A stretch of DNA of 64,000 nt from Vallitalea maricola (GCF_036985595.1 NZ_BTPU01000027.1:62001-126000); one strand, 5' to 3'; shown: positions 51,275 through 61,664, numbered from the stretch's first letter. Notes: generated by a model not told the origin, from the sequence alone. Program-made: numbers and translations.

Positions 51275-52537
51275 ATGAAATATATTGAAACAGATGTAGC
51301 TGTTATTGGTGGCGGACCAGCTGGGTTAGCAGCAGCTACAGAAGCTAAGAGACAAGGAGTAGAGAATGTACTTATAATAGAAAGAGATGTAGAGTTAGGT
51401 GGAATCTTACAACAATGCATACATGATGGGTTTGGACTGCATAGATTCGGAAAAAGATTATCCGGCTGTGAATATGCTGAGAATTTTATAGAAGAAGTTG
51501 ATAATCAAGATATAGATGTAAAAATAAAAACCATAGTCTTAGAAATAACTAAAGAAAAGATAATATATGCAATGAATGAGTCAGAAGGCATGATGAGAAT
51601 AAAATGTGGAGCAATCATCCTTGCTATGGGATGTAGAGAAAGAACCCGTTCACAAGTATTTATATGGGGTACAAGACCAAGTGGTGTACTTACAGCAGGT
51701 ACTGTACAGAGATATATAAATATGGAAGGATATCTACCAGGTAAAAAAGCAGTAATTCTAGGTTCAGGAGATATTGGACTTATTATGGCAAGAAGAATGA
51801 CACTTGAAGGTATTAAGGTAGAAGGTGTCTATGAACTAATGAGTTCCCCAGGAGGATTAACAAGAAATATCTGTCAATGTTTGGATGATTATAATATACC
51901 AATGCACCTGTCAACTACGGTTGTGAAAATACATGGTAACAAGAAATTGGAAGGTGTGACAGTAGCCCAGGTAGATAATAATAGAAATCCTATAAAGGGT
52001 ACAAAAAAATACATTGAATGCGATTTATTGGTTCTTGCAGTTGGATTGATACCTGAAAATGAACTGTCAAGAAAATTGGAAGTCAAGATTGATCCCAGAA
52101 CAAAAGGGCCAGTCGTAGATGAAAGTTTCATGACATCAGTTGAAGGTGTTTTTGCTGCTGGAAATGTGGTAACAGTATTTGATTTAGTAGATTATGTATC
52201 CATAACGGGAGAGATAGCAGGACGTGGAGCAGCTAGGTATCTGGAAGGGAATCTTAATCTAAAAGATGAATATCAATCAGTTATTCCTGGGGAAAACGTT
52301 AATTTTGTAGTACCACAGATAATCAGGAAAAAGAACCTGGAAGAACAGCTTCCTATATATTTTAGAGTTAAACAGAAAGAGAAAAAAGTTAAAGTGATTG
52401 GTGAAATTGACGGAGAAATTTGTTTGGATAAAAAACATGTCGTAGTATTACCACCTGAAATGATTGTTGAAAATATAAAAACGGAAAAATTAATGTCAAG
52501 TAATAATGAGTTGACCATTAGTGTAAAGGTGGGGTAG
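51275..52537 (+). CDS. Pyridine nucleotide-disulphide-type FAD oxidoreductase (GlpB-like partner)
   Basis: A 420-residue two-dinucleotide-fold enzyme: FAD site VAVIGGGPAGLAAATEAKRQGVENVLIIE, then GIPS-like CxxRxR (MGCRERTRSQVF), NAD site KAVILGSGDIGLIMARRMTLEGIKVEGVYE, and FAD-binding GVFAAGNVVTVFDLVDYVSITGEIAGRGAARYL. The redox-active disulphide of true reductases is absent. It replaces GlpB in the operon and presumably passes electrons between the dehydrogenase subunit and NAD or a quinone. GGAGGG before the ATG, 17 bases after the previous stop. Confidence 0.88.
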   Translation: MKYIETDVAVIGGGPAGLAAATEAKRQGVENVLIIERDVELGGILQQCIHDGFGLHRFGKRLSGCEYAENFIEEVDNQDIDVKIKTIVLEITKEKIIYAMNESEGMMRIKCGAIILAMGCRERTRSQVFIWGTRPSGVLTAGTVQRYINMEGYLPGKKAVILGSGDIGLIMARRMTLEGIKVEGVYELMSSPGGLTRNICQCLDDYNIPMHLSTTVVKIHGNKKLEGVTVAQVDNNRNPIKGTKKYIECDLLVLAVGLIPENELSRKLEVKIDPRTKGPVVDESFMTSVEGVFAAGNVVTVFDLVDYVSITGEIAGRGAARYLEGNLNLKDEYQSVIPGENVNFVVPQIIRKKNLEEQLPIYFRVKQKEKKVKVIGEIDGEICLDKKHVVVLPPEMIVENIKTEKLMSSNNELTISVKVG

Positions 52538-52540
52538 ATT

Positions 52541-52903
52541 ATGAAAAAAGAATTTACATGTATCGTTTGTCCTATGAGTTGCCATCTAACTGTTTATCAA
52601 GAAGGAGATAATATAATTGTAGAAGGAAATACTTGCAATAGAGGAAAGGTATTTGGGGAAAATGAATATGTTAATCCTAAAAGAATGTTGACAACTACAG
52701 TAAAAATAGATGGAAGTCATTTGAAAAGATTGCCAGTAATCAGTAACGATGAGATACCAAAAAGTAAAATATTTGAATGTGTCAATGAGTTGTACAAAAT
52801 GACAGTTAAAGCACCAATAGATAGAGGGGATATTATAATAAAGGATATATGTAATACAAAAGTAGATATTGTAGCATCTAGAAGTATAGCAAAAATATCT
52901 TAA
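52541..52903 (+). CDS. DUF1667 iron-sulphur-type small protein
   Basis: A 120-residue protein with two Cys pairs: CIVCPMSCHL near the start and ITCNRG-type Cys at about 32 (GNTCNRGKVFGENEYVNPKRMLTTTVKI). DUF1667 proteins accompany GlpA/GlpB-like dehydrogenases in many anaerobes and may hold an iron-sulphur cluster. The C-terminal domain has IMS-type conserved strands (APIDRGDIIIKDIC). It starts three bases after the previous gene, so the three form one operon; terminator at 52939. Confidence 0.88.
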   Translation: MKKEFTCIVCPMSCHLTVYQEGDNIIVEGNTCNRGKVFGENEYVNPKRMLTTTVKIDGSHLKRLPVISNDEIPKSKIFECVNELYKMTVKAPIDRGDIIIKDICNTKVDIVASRSIAKIS

Positions 52904-52938
52904 CTTGGATACAATTATTTAGAAAATCAATAACTATA

Positions 52939-52980
52939 AAAATCATGATTCTTATTTTAGGATATGAATCATGATTTTTT
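52939..52980 (+). terminator. Intrinsic terminator of the redox operon
   Basis: Thirteen-base perfect arms AAAATCATGATTC / GAATCATGATTTT (52939-52951, 52966-52978), then T. About 230 AT-rich bases without recognisable feature follow. Confidence 0.88.
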
Positions 52981-53214
52981 ATGTTTGATGCCTAAAAAAT
53001 GTTATAATATAAAGGATATAAAATAAATAGAATAGGATTTTAATATACTTAGTGCTTAATCATAAATTAAATATATGTCAAAAAAGTAAAGATTATCATG
53101 TTTATAATCATAATTTAAAGTAGAATATAAATAAGATTTTAAAAATATAAGTTTACCAGTAATTTTTGCACAAAGTATAACTTCTTATGAATTAAAGGAA
53201 GAGGAGATGATGTA

Positions 53215-54627
53215 ATGGAAGCTAATAGACCTAATTTCGTTTTTATTTTTCCAGATCAATGGAGAGGTGATTGTTTAGGAAAAGATGACAACCCTATTAT
53301 AGAGACTCCTTACTTAGATGCTTTGGCATCTGAAGGAGTAATGTTCAATCATGCTTATGCAGCTGCACCTAGTTGTATTCCAGCTAGAGCATGTCTAGCA
53401 ACAGGGCAGACTCCATCAACTTGTGGCAGACCAGGATATCGTGATGGTATCCCTTGGATATATGAACATACATTAATGAAGGAACTTCGTGATGGAGGTT
53501 ATCATACAATGTGTGTAGGAAAAACACATTTTTATCCACAAAGGGTAAGATTAGGATTTGAGGAACTCAGATTGTATGACCCACAGGAAAAGTTAGGAAA
53601 TGTTAAGAGTGATTATCATCGCTGGCTTGAAAGAGAAACCAATGGGAAAGTAAAAGACCCAGCAATAGAGTGGAATAATAATACATGGATGAGGTATAGT
53701 TGGGAAGCAGACGAATATCTTCATCCTACAAATTGGACTACTGACAATGCAATAGAAATGCTTGAAAACAGAGATCCTTATAGACCATTTTTTATACAAA
53801 TAGGATACCACAGACCTCATTCACCATATGATCCACCAAAATATTATTATGATTTGTATAAAGACAAGGAATTACCACCGATTCCAGTGGGGGATTGGGC
53901 AAAAGAAGAAAATAGTAGAGAAATAGATGAAGTTGATTCTTTTAGAGGGGAATTACCTGCTCATCTATTAGATAGGATGCGAAGAGCGTATTACGGGTCA
54001 ATTACACATATTGATGCCCAAATAGGACGTTTGATTTTCTGGTTAAAGAAAAATAGGTTATATGATAATACATACATAATCTTTTGTTCCGATCATGGAG
54101 ATTTGATGGGTGACCATCTATCATTCAGAAAAGTAACTCCAATGGAAGGCTCTGCAAGGATTCCTTTTATAATAAGAACACCTGAAAGTAAGGTAACAGG
54201 AAAAAGGACACTCCCTGTTACCCATATGGACATTATGCCTACAATACTTGAAGCTGCTAAATTAAAAATACCTAAAGAGGTAGAAGGTATAAGTCTTTTA
54301 TCAGCACTGGAAGGAAAAGATGAAAAAACTAGAACATTCATACATGGAGAACATAGTTTTGTTAGTAAGAATATGATTGAAGGATGGCAATTTGTTACTG
54401 ATGGAAAAGAAAAATATATATGGGAAAGTTATTCAGGAAGAGAATATTTTTTCGATTTAGAAAACGACCCTAATGAAATGAAAAATATTATTCATGAAGA
54501 AAAGCAATATGATAAGATACAGTTATGGAAGAATCGTATGATTGATACATTGAAAGAACGTAAAGAAGATGGATTAGTAGAAGATGGGAAATTAGTGTCA
54601 GGTAGATATGCTCCAGAAGTAAGATGA
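53215..54627 (+). CDS. Sulfatase (type I, formylglycine-dependent)
   Basis: A 470-residue arylsulfatase-family hydrolase. Asp14 in IFPDQWRGD begins the calcium site; the modification motif is Cys54-Ile-Pro-Ala-Arg58 (CxPxR) in SCIPARACLATGQ, where Cys becomes formylglycine; further metal ligands lie in FCSDHGDLMGDH near 285-297. No signal peptide, so the enzyme is cytosolic or needs another route. It may remove sulfate from imported carbohydrate fragments. The maturase it needs is not encoded nearby. GAGGAGATGATGTA precedes the ATG; single-gene unit. Confidence 0.92.
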   Translation: MEANRPNFVFIFPDQWRGDCLGKDDNPIIETPYLDALASEGVMFNHAYAAAPSCIPARACLATGQTPSTCGRPGYRDGIPWIYEHTLMKELRDGGYHTMCVGKTHFYPQRVRLGFEELRLYDPQEKLGNVKSDYHRWLERETNGKVKDPAIEWNNNTWMRYSWEADEYLHPTNWTTDNAIEMLENRDPYRPFFIQIGYHRPHSPYDPPKYYYDLYKDKELPPIPVGDWAKEENSREIDEVDSFRGELPAHLLDRMRRAYYGSITHIDAQIGRLIFWLKKNRLYDNTYIIFCSDHGDLMGDHLSFRKVTPMEGSARIPFIIRTPESKVTGKRTLPVTHMDIMPTILEAAKLKIPKEVEGISLLSALEGKDEKTRTFIHGEHSFVSKNMIEGWQFVTDGKEKYIWESYSGREYFFDLENDPNEMKNIIHEEKQYDKIQLWKNRMIDTLKERKEDGLVEDGKLVSGRYAPEVR

Positions 54628-54665
54628 TATCTATGTAAATAAAAAAATATCCATAAATGAACATG

Positions 54666-54693
54666 AAAAAAGAAGGTAATATACCTTCTTTTT
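54666..54693. terminator. Short bidirectional terminator between convergent sulfatase and csp
   Basis: AAAAAAGAAGGTA (54666-54678) pairs with TACCTTCTTTTT (54682-54693), with matching A and T runs for both strands. Confidence 0.85.
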
Positions 54694-54707
54694 ATTTCGT
54701 TCATTTA

Positions 54708-54908
54708 TTATAGCTTAACTACATTCTCTGCTTGAGGTCCTCTAGCGCCTTCGACAACTTCGAATTCAACTTTTTGGCCTTCTTCTAGAGTTTTAAATCC
54801 ATCACCTTGAATTGCAGAAAAATGTACAAATACATCATCTTCACCTTCAACACAAATGAATCCAAATCCTTTTTCGCTGTTAAACCATTTTACGATACCT
54901 GTTTTCAT
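54708..54908 (-). CDS. Cold-shock protein, CspA family
   Basis: A 66-residue single cold-shock domain: MKTGIVKWFNSEKGFGFICVEGEDDVFVHFSAIQ contains RNP1 (KGFGFI) and RNP2 (VFVHF), then the usual GFKTLEEGQKVEFEV end. It binds RNA and single-stranded DNA as a chaperone for transcripts. CGGAGG before the ATG and a promoter about 47 bases upstream (TTGACA, 17-base spacer, TAGTCT). The predicted leader of about 40 bases is short for a cold-induced csp mRNA, so expression may be constitutive. Confidence 0.95.
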   Translation of the reverse strand: MKTGIVKWFNSEKGFGFICVEGEDDVFVHFSAIQGDGFKTLEEGQKVEFEVVEGARGPQAENVVKL

Positions 54909-54954
54909 TAAAACATCCTCCGAAATAAAATTATTTGTAATTCTTTACTAATAT

Positions 54955-54983
54955 AGACTATCATATACAGCGAGAAATGTCAA
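54955..54983 (-). promoter_or_regulatory. Promoter of the cold-shock gene
   Basis: On the minus strand: TTGACA at 54983-54978, 17-base spacer, TAGTCT at 54960-54955. Confidence 0.6.
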
Positions 54984-55101
54984 ATTTTATTTTAAAAAGA
55001 ATTAATATTTTTATTCAATAAACATAAAATTTTATGATTTTATTCTAATTTTCAGTGTAATTTTACCATGAAAACGTCATTTTATAGAAATATTTGGTTT
55101 T

Positions 55102-55144
55102 GTATGGTAATATTTACCTTAAATATACATAAATATTACCATAC
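55102..55144. repeat. Perfect 15-bp inverted repeat after gltD
   Basis: GTATGGTAATATTTA (55102-55116) and its exact complement (55130-55144) with a 13-base loop. It follows gltD in the direction of transcription and may end it, but no T-run follows. Confidence 0.55.
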
Positions 55145-55203
55145 TGATTATAAGAACAAGAATAAATAACTTTTTTAAAATATATTTGGTATATTCTCAT
55201 GTA

Positions 55204-56667
55204 TTATAATGAACTTCTTAGGTAAGTAGTACCCATAAGATATTCATCAACTGATTTAGCGAGTTTTCGTCCTTCGGCTATTGCGTGAACAACTAGTGAT
55301 TGACCACGTCTCATGTCACCAGCGGTAAAAACTCCTTCAATATTGGTCATGCAATTAGCAGCAGCTAATACATTACCACGTCCATCATATTCAATTCCAA
55401 GGTCATCCAACATACCTTTATGTTCAGGATGTAAGAATCCCATAGCAAAAAGTACCAAATCAGCATCAAGCTGAAATTCACTGCCTTCAACTTCTTTCAT
55501 AGTCTTTCTACCGTTTTCATCAGTAGACCACTTAAGTTTTACACAATTGATTTTTGTTACTTTTCCGTCTTTGCCTTCAAAGGATTTAGTAGCAATGCTG
55601 TAATTCCTTATATCCTTACCGAACTTAGCCATTGCTTCTTTATGAGAAGTAGAAGTTCTAAGAATCATTGGATAAACTGGCCAAGGCTGTCCAGCGCTTC
55701 TTTCAGTAGGAGGAGCATCAAGTAATTCAAGCTGTATTACATCAGCTGCACCTTGTCTAATGGAAGTACCTACACAGTCAGAGCCTGTATCTCCACCACC
55801 TATAACAATTACTTTTTTATCCTTTGCAGTTATGGATTCATTAGCAGGAATATCTTTTCCTACATTCCTTTTATTAGCTTGTGGAAGGAATTCCATTGCA
55901 AAATGGATACCATCCAAATCTCTACCTGATATATCAAGGTTTCTAGGTGTTGTTGAACCACCTGTCAAGCATATTATATCATACTTGTTTTTAAGGTCTT
56001 CTACGCTGACATCTTTACCTACATTTGTATTAGTCTTAAAATCAACACCTTCTTCTTCCATTTGATTAACTCTACGATCTATATAGAGTTGTGGAAGCTT
56101 GTAATCAGGTATACCATATCTTAGGCAACCCCCAATTGCATCTGCACGTTCATAAACAGTAACTGTATGACCTACTCTTGCTAATTGTTGAGCGGCAGCC
56201 AGTCCAGATGGACCAGAACCTACAACAGCTATTTTTTTGCCAGTATATACGGCAGGTGGTTGAGGCTTTACTATACCTTTTTCCCAACCTTTTTCTATAA
56301 TTGCAAGTTCTATCTGTTTACATGTGATAGGGTTTCTATTAATACCAAGTACACATCCTGATTCACATAGAGCAGGACATATTTTACCAGTAAACTCTGG
56401 GAAGTTATTAGTAGTATGAAGAACTTCTAAAGCTTTATCCCACTGATTATTATAAACTAAGTCATTGTAGTCAGGGATGATATTACCAAGAGGGCAGTTA
56501 TAGCTGCAAAACGGTACTCCACAATCCATACATCTAGAAGCTTGCACTTTAATCTCTTCATCTTCTAGTGGAACGTAAATATCATCAAAATTGTTAATTC
56601 TGTCTAACTCTGGTTTGTAATTTCCTAATTTTCTTTCGAACTCTTTGAAACCTGTTGCTTTACCCAT
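55204..56667 (-). CDS. gltD: Glutamate synthase small (beta) subunit
   Basis: A 487-residue protein with an N-terminal dihydropyrimidine-dehydrogenase-type Fe-S domain (ASRCMDCGVPFCSYNCPLGNIIPDYNDLVY ... CPALCESGCVLGINRNP, eight cysteines for two [4Fe-4S] clusters) and FAD and NADPH dinucleotide folds (KIAVVGSGPSGLAAAQQLARVGHTVTVYER; KVIVIGGGDTGSDCVG). It supplies electrons from NADPH to the large subunit for glutamate formation. In-frame GTG at 56676 is less likely than the ATG at 56667, which overlaps the gltB stop (TAATG) and has GGGGGTG six bases upstream. Confidence 0.96.
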   Translation of the reverse strand: MGKATGFKEFERKLGNYKPELDRINNFDDIYVPLEDEEIKVQASRCMDCGVPFCSYNCPLGNIIPDYNDLVYNNQWDKALEVLHTTNNFPEFTGKICPALCESGCVLGINRNPITCKQIELAIIEKGWEKGIVKPQPPAVYTGKKIAVVGSGPSGLAAAQQLARVGHTVTVYERADAIGGCLRYGIPDYKLPQLYIDRRVNQMEEEGVDFKTNTNVGKDVSVEDLKNKYDIICLTGGSTTPRNLDISGRDLDGIHFAMEFLPQANKRNVGKDIPANESITAKDKKVIVIGGGDTGSDCVGTSIRQGAADVIQLELLDAPPTERSAGQPWPVYPMILRTSTSHKEAMAKFGKDIRNYSIATKSFEGKDGKVTKINCVKLKWSTDENGRKTMKEVEGSEFQLDADLVLFAMGFLHPEHKGMLDDLGIEYDGRGNVLAAANCMTNIEGVFTAGDMRRGQSLVVHAIAEGRKLAKSVDEYLMGTTYLRSSL

Positions 56668-59600
56668 TATCTGCACCCCCTGAATTCAAGGTTTTTTTCT
56701 AATAATATTTCTTTGTACGCTGGAGATATAACTCTAATAAACTTATCTTTGTATTGTTCAAAATTATTAATAATTGTTTTTGCTTTTTTACTATCAGTAT
56801 ATTTGATATGATTCTCTAATAATTTTTTGATTCTAGTTATGTCTTCGTCTTGGATAGTTTCTGTAATAACTAATTGGTAGTTACATCTATTCTTTTCAAA
56901 ATCTCCAACTTCATCAAGAACATATGCAATACCTCCACTCATACCAGCACCAAAATTTCTACCAGTTGAACCAAGAATCAGAGCAATACCACCTGTCATG
57001 TATTCACAACCGTGATCTCCAACACCTTCAACTACTGCTGTAGCACCAGAGTTTCTAACTGCAAAACGTTCTCCTGCAATACCATTAATATATACTTCAC
57101 CATCTGTTGCTCCGTATAATAACGTATTACCTACTATGATATTTTCTCCTGCATCAAAGGTAGCGTTCTTATCAGGATATACTATGATCTTTCCGCCGGA
57201 TAAGCCTTTACCTAAGTAATCATTAGCATCACCTTCAAGTTCTAATGTCATACCAGAAGTAGCGAATCCACCAAAAGTCTGACCAGCAGAACCATTGAAT
57301 TTGTAATGTATTGTATCATCAGTTAAACCGTTATCACCATATTTTTTGGCTACTTTACCTGCTAACATAGTTCCTACAGTTCTATGGATGTTTTTAACAG
57401 GATATTCTTTATATACTTTGTTCTTTGAATCAATTGCTTCAGCTGCATCAGATATTAGAGTTCTATCAAAGATATCTTCCAAACCATGTTCTTGCTCTTT
57501 AACACACTTTGGCTGTATTCTTGATGGAAGTTCTGGTCTATATAAAATAGAATCAAAATCAATAGCTTTTGCTTTCCAATGCATCTTGGATTTGTTTGGT
57601 TTTAACATATCTACACGGCCAACCATTTCATCAATTGTTCTAAAGCCCATTTCTGCCATATATTCTCTAAGTTCAGTGGCTAAGAAGGTAAAGAAATTGA
57701 TTAGATGTTCTGGTTTACCTTTAAAATGTTTACGTAACTCAGGGTCTTGTGTCGCAACTCCTACAGGACATGTATTCTTTTGGCATTTTCTCATCATTAT
57801 ACATCCACTAACGACTAATGCCGCTGTTGCAAAACCAAATTCCTCTGCTCCAAGTAATGCGGCGATTGCAACATCTCTACCAGTCTTTAACTGACCGTCT
57901 GTCTGAACAACAATACGACTACGAAGGTCGTTCATAAGTAATGTTTGTTGAGTCTCAGCTAATCCAAGTTCCCAAGGAAGACCAGCGTATTTGATAGAAC
58001 TTGCTGGTGAAGCACCTGTACCTCCGTCATGACCTGATACAAGAACTACATCTGCATGTGCCTTAGCTACACCTGCTGCTACTGTTCCTACACCAACCTC
58101 TGAAACAAGCTTAACATTGATTCTTGCATCTTCATTAATGTTTTTGAGGTCGTAAATAAGTTGAGCAAGGTCCTCTATAGAATAGATGTCATGATGAGGT
58201 GGTGGAGAAATAAGGTCAATTCCAGGTGTTGAGTGACGTACCTTAGCTATAGCTTCAGTTACTTTATGTCCTGGTAGATGACCACCTTCACCTGGTTTTG
58301 CTCCTTGAGCCATTTTTATCTGTATTTCTTCTGCATTAACAAGATACTCAGCAGTTACACCAAAACGTCCAGAAGCTACCTGCTTGATAGCACTATTTCT
58401 TGAACTGCCATCTTTATCTTTTACGAATCTAGCTGGGTCTTCTCCACCTTCTCCAGAGTTTGATTTACCACCTAATTTATTCATAGCTAATGCAAGTGTT
58501 TCATGGACTTCTTTGCTTAGTGAACCAAATGACATAGCCCCTGTTGCAAAACGTTTGACTATATTTTCTATAGGCTCAACTTCACTTAGAGGGATAGCAC
58601 CCATAGTAGAAAAATCTAACATACTACGTATTGTACATAGTTTTTCACTTTGGTCATTAATAAGCCCTGCATATTCTTTGTATAAATCGTAGTTACCAGT
58701 TCTACAAGACTGTTGTAATTTACTAATAGTATCTGGATTGAATAAATGTGCTTCAGATTCTTTTCTCCAATGTAAATTACCACCTTCTAATAGGTTCTGA
58801 TAAGGATTTCTAAGTGAATTAAAAGCTACACTATGGCGCATAATTACTTCTTTTGCAATAATATCAATACCGATACCTTGGATTCTTGAAGGTGTTCCAG
58901 GGAAGTATTTGTTTATAATGTCACTGTTAATACCTACAGCTTCAAAAATCTGTGCTCCATGATAACTTTGAAGTGTTCCAATTCCCATTTTTGATAATAT
59001 CTTCAATAAACCATTTCCTATAGCTTTTTTATATCTTGAGTAAGCTTCTTCGTAGGATATATCTTCTGTAACATATAGTTTGTTTTCAACAAGATGCATA
59101 ATAGTATCAAGAGCAACATAAGGATTGACAGCAGTTGCACCATAACCTATTAACAATGCCATATGCATAACATCTCTAGCGTCACCAGTCTCTACGATGA
59201 TATCTACTTTAGTTCTTAATTTTTGTTTTATCAAGTGGTGATGAACACTTGAAGTAGCTAACAAACTAGGTATAGGCGCATTATATTTATCAATGTTGCG
59301 GTCACTTAAAATGATTACATTGTATCCTTCATTAATGTTGCTTATAACTCGTTCATTAAGAGAATCAAGAGCTTCTTCTAGACCTTCACCTTCTTTTGAA
59401 ACGGGGAAGATAATTGGAATTTTGACTGCTCTAAAATCTTTATGGTGAATATGACGTATTTTTTCAAAACTAGCGTTATCAAGTATAGGTGAATCTAATT
59501 CAATGAAGTTAATATTTTTCTTTTCATTTAATTCACCTAGAATATTACCCTTGTAACCAATGAATTGTTTTAGGGACATAACTAATTTTTCACGTATAGG

Positions 59601-61199
59601 GTCAATAGGTGGATTGGTTACTTGCGCAAATAATTGTTTAAAGTAATTGCTTAGCAACTGAGGTTTTTCTGATAACACAGCAAGTGGTGCATCATTACCC
59701 ATTGAGCTGATAGCTTCCTTACCTAATTCAACCATAGGGGCAATAATTCTTTTTAGTTCTTCTTCAGTATAACCGAAAACTTTTTGTATTCTTATAATTC
59801 TATCTTGACTAAGTACTGCTGGGTCATGAGGATAAGGTAAATCTTCTAAAGTTAATTTATTCTTATCCACCCATTTTTTATATGGTTTTTCAGATGATAA
59901 TTCTTTTTTGATTTCTTCATCTGAGATAATTCTTCCTTCATTAGTATCTATTAAAAACATCTTACCAGGTTCTAGTCTTCCTTTTTTGATTATGTTTTCT
60001 GATTCAAATGGTAAAACTCCTGTTTCAGATGCCATTACAACCAAATCATCATCAGTTACTAAATATCTTGCTGGACGAAGTCCGTTACGGTCAAGTGTAG
60101 CACCGATCTCGATACCATCTGTAAACGCAATACCAGCAGGACCATCCCAAGGTTCCATAAGTTTTGCATGATATTCATAGTAAGCTTTCTTATCTTCATC
60201 CATAGTAGTATGTTCTTGCCATGCTTCTGGTATCAGCATAGATATGGCATGTGATAAAGATTTGCCGCTGGCTACTAGGAGTTCCAGTGCATTATCTAAA
60301 TTCATGGAATCTGATCCATCAGGTGTTATTATTGGGAAAAGTTTTTTGATATCTTCTCCTAGAATATCTGATTTGAGGATACCTTCTCTAGCATTCATCC
60401 AATTTACATTACCTCTAAGAGTATTAATCTCACCGTTATGAGCTAAGAAACGGAATGGTTGGGCTCTATCCCATGATGGAAAGGTATTAGTACTATATCT
60501 TTGGTGAACTAAAGCAATAGCACTAACCATTGAAGGATCTTGTAGATCAGGGTAGAATTCAGGTATTTGTCTAGCAAGCAACTGTCCTTTATATATCATT
60601 GTCTTACTTGAAAGGCTGCAAATGTAAAAAGCTTCAGTATAAGTATGAGATGCTTTTCTTATAGCTTTTTCAACTAGCTTTCTAACAATATATAATTTGG
60701 TTTCAAATTCTGTTGTAGAAAGATCACCTCTTTTAATAAAAATCTGGTGTACTACAGGAATTGTTCCTCTTGCAGTCAAACCACAGGCTCTTTCATTAAC
60801 AGGGACATGTCTCCATCCAATTAACTCAAGGTTTTCATTGGCAAGGTATTTTTCAAATACACCTTCACAGAAATATCTAGCGTTAGGTTCTTGAGGTAGG
60901 AAAATCATTCCAACACCGTAATCACCTTCATCAGGTAAAGTGAAATCTAATGCAGCCATTTCTTTTTTTAAGAATTCATGAGGGATTTGGATTAAGATAC
61001 CTGCACCATCACCAGAATCAGGGTCAGAACCTACTGCTCCACGATGAGTTAGATTAACTAATACATCCAGTCCTTGCTCTATAATTGTATGGGATTTATT
61101 ACCTTTCATATGAGCTACAAATCCAACACCACAGTTATCTTTTTCGAATTGTGGATCGTATAGACCTTGTTTCTCAGGTAATCCATAAGATTTATTCAT
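56667..61199 (-). CDS. gltB: Glutamate synthase large (alpha) subunit
   Basis: A 1510-residue protein of full family length. A class II glutamine amidotransferase domain starts at Cys23 in KDNCGVGFVAH, so a 22-residue propeptide must be removed; then a central domain, the FMN-binding synthase domain (GEGGEDPARF, HDGGTGASPASS, CQKNTCPVGVATQDP with Fe-S cysteines) and the C-terminal beta-helix GXGXG domain (GGFATSGMTLELEGDANDYLGKGLSGGKIIVYP). It makes two glutamates from glutamine and 2-oxoglutarate with the GltD subunit. GGAGGCAACGAT before the ATG; promoter at 61242-61270. The antisense frames are artefacts. Confidence 0.97.
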   Translation of the reverse strand: MNKSYGLPEKQGLYDPQFEKDNCGVGFVAHMKGNKSHTIIEQGLDVLVNLTHRGAVGSDPDSGDGAGILIQIPHEFLKKEMAALDFTLPDEGDYGVGMIFLPQEPNARYFCEGVFEKYLANENLELIGWRHVPVNERACGLTARGTIPVVHQIFIKRGDLSTTEFETKLYIVRKLVEKAIRKASHTYTEAFYICSLSSKTMIYKGQLLARQIPEFYPDLQDPSMVSAIALVHQRYSTNTFPSWDRAQPFRFLAHNGEINTLRGNVNWMNAREGILKSDILGEDIKKLFPIITPDGSDSMNLDNALELLVASGKSLSHAISMLIPEAWQEHTTMDEDKKAYYEYHAKLMEPWDGPAGIAFTDGIEIGATLDRNGLRPARYLVTDDDLVVMASETGVLPFESENIIKKGRLEPGKMFLIDTNEGRIISDEEIKKELSSEKPYKKWVDKNKLTLEDLPYPHDPAVLSQDRIIRIQKVFGYTEEELKRIIAPMVELGKEAISSMGNDAPLAVLSEKPQLLSNYFKQLFAQVTNPPIDPIREKLVMSLKQFIGYKGNILGELNEKKNINFIELDSPILDNASFEKIRHIHHKDFRAVKIPIIFPVSKEGEGLEEALDSLNERVISNINEGYNVIILSDRNIDKYNAPIPSLLATSSVHHHLIKQKLRTKVDIIVETGDARDVMHMALLIGYGATAVNPYVALDTIMHLVENKLYVTEDISYEEAYSRYKKAIGNGLLKILSKMGIGTLQSYHGAQIFEAVGINSDIINKYFPGTPSRIQGIGIDIIAKEVIMRHSVAFNSLRNPYQNLLEGGNLHWRKESEAHLFNPDTISKLQQSCRTGNYDLYKEYAGLINDQSEKLCTIRSMLDFSTMGAIPLSEVEPIENIVKRFATGAMSFGSLSKEVHETLALAMNKLGGKSNSGEGGEDPARFVKDKDGSSRNSAIKQVASGRFGVTAEYLVNAEEIQIKMAQGAKPGEGGHLPGHKVTEAIAKVRHSTPGIDLISPPPHHDIYSIEDLAQLIYDLKNINEDARINVKLVSEVGVGTVAAGVAKAHADVVLVSGHDGGTGASPASSIKYAGLPWELGLAETQQTLLMNDLRSRIVVQTDGQLKTGRDVAIAALLGAEEFGFATAALVVSGCIMMRKCQKNTCPVGVATQDPELRKHFKGKPEHLINFFTFLATELREYMAEMGFRTIDEMVGRVDMLKPNKSKMHWKAKAIDFDSILYRPELPSRIQPKCVKEQEHGLEDIFDRTLISDAAEAIDSKNKVYKEYPVKNIHRTVGTMLAGKVAKKYGDNGLTDDTIHYKFNGSAGQTFGGFATSGMTLELEGDANDYLGKGLSGGKIIVYPDKNATFDAGENIIVGNTLLYGATDGEVYINGIAGERFAVRNSGATAVVEGVGDHGCEYMTGGIALILGSTGRNFGAGMSGGIAYVLDEVGDFEKNRCNYQLVITETIQDEDITRIKKLLENHIKYTDSKKAKTIINNFEQYKDKFIRVISPAYKEILLEKNLEFRGCR

Positions 61200-61664
61200 A
61201 TCGTTGCCTCCTTGATTATGTATTTACAGAGTGTTGAAGATAGTATAACATAAATTATTAGACAATTCAATACAATGAAGGGAAAAATATAAACACATTC
61301 ATAAATGGGTTCCGTTTATTTTAACTAAAATGTGATGCTTGATATAATTTACCCTTGTTTTTATTTATAATAACACAGTTTTTTTGGGTTTTACATATAA
61401 AAAGATTACCAGATGAGATATGAAATGTGAATTATATTGCTAAAATGGCATCATCATAAAATATAAAATTGTAATAACAATAAAAAATTGGTATAAACAA
61501 GCCTAAAATAATATATATATTATACAAGATTAAGTTAGTAATTATAAACTATTAACAAATAACTTCGCAGGTAACTTAATTAAATAGTATAAAATTAGAA
61601 TCTGTGATAAAATATACTGTGGAGTATATATTTTACTAATGAAACAATATATGGGGGTTATTAA
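61200..61664. other. Divergent intergenic region between gltB and the SpoIID-like gene
   Basis: Carries the gltB promoter at its left end and an ATATACT-GTGG-AGTATAT inverted repeat at 61612-61629 near the right-hand gene. No gene, riboswitch or T-box seen in the 460 bases. Confidence 0.6.
61242..61270 (-). promoter_or_regulatory. Promoter of gltBD
   Basis: On the minus strand: TTGAAT at 61270-61265, 17-base spacer, TATACT at 61247-61242; about 43 bases before the start. Confidence 0.7.

Noticed and set aside
57346..60894. Several plus-strand frames of 65-182 codons inside gltB
   Set aside because: They are antisense to a fully conserved glutamate synthase gene, lack ribosome binding sites and show no domain.
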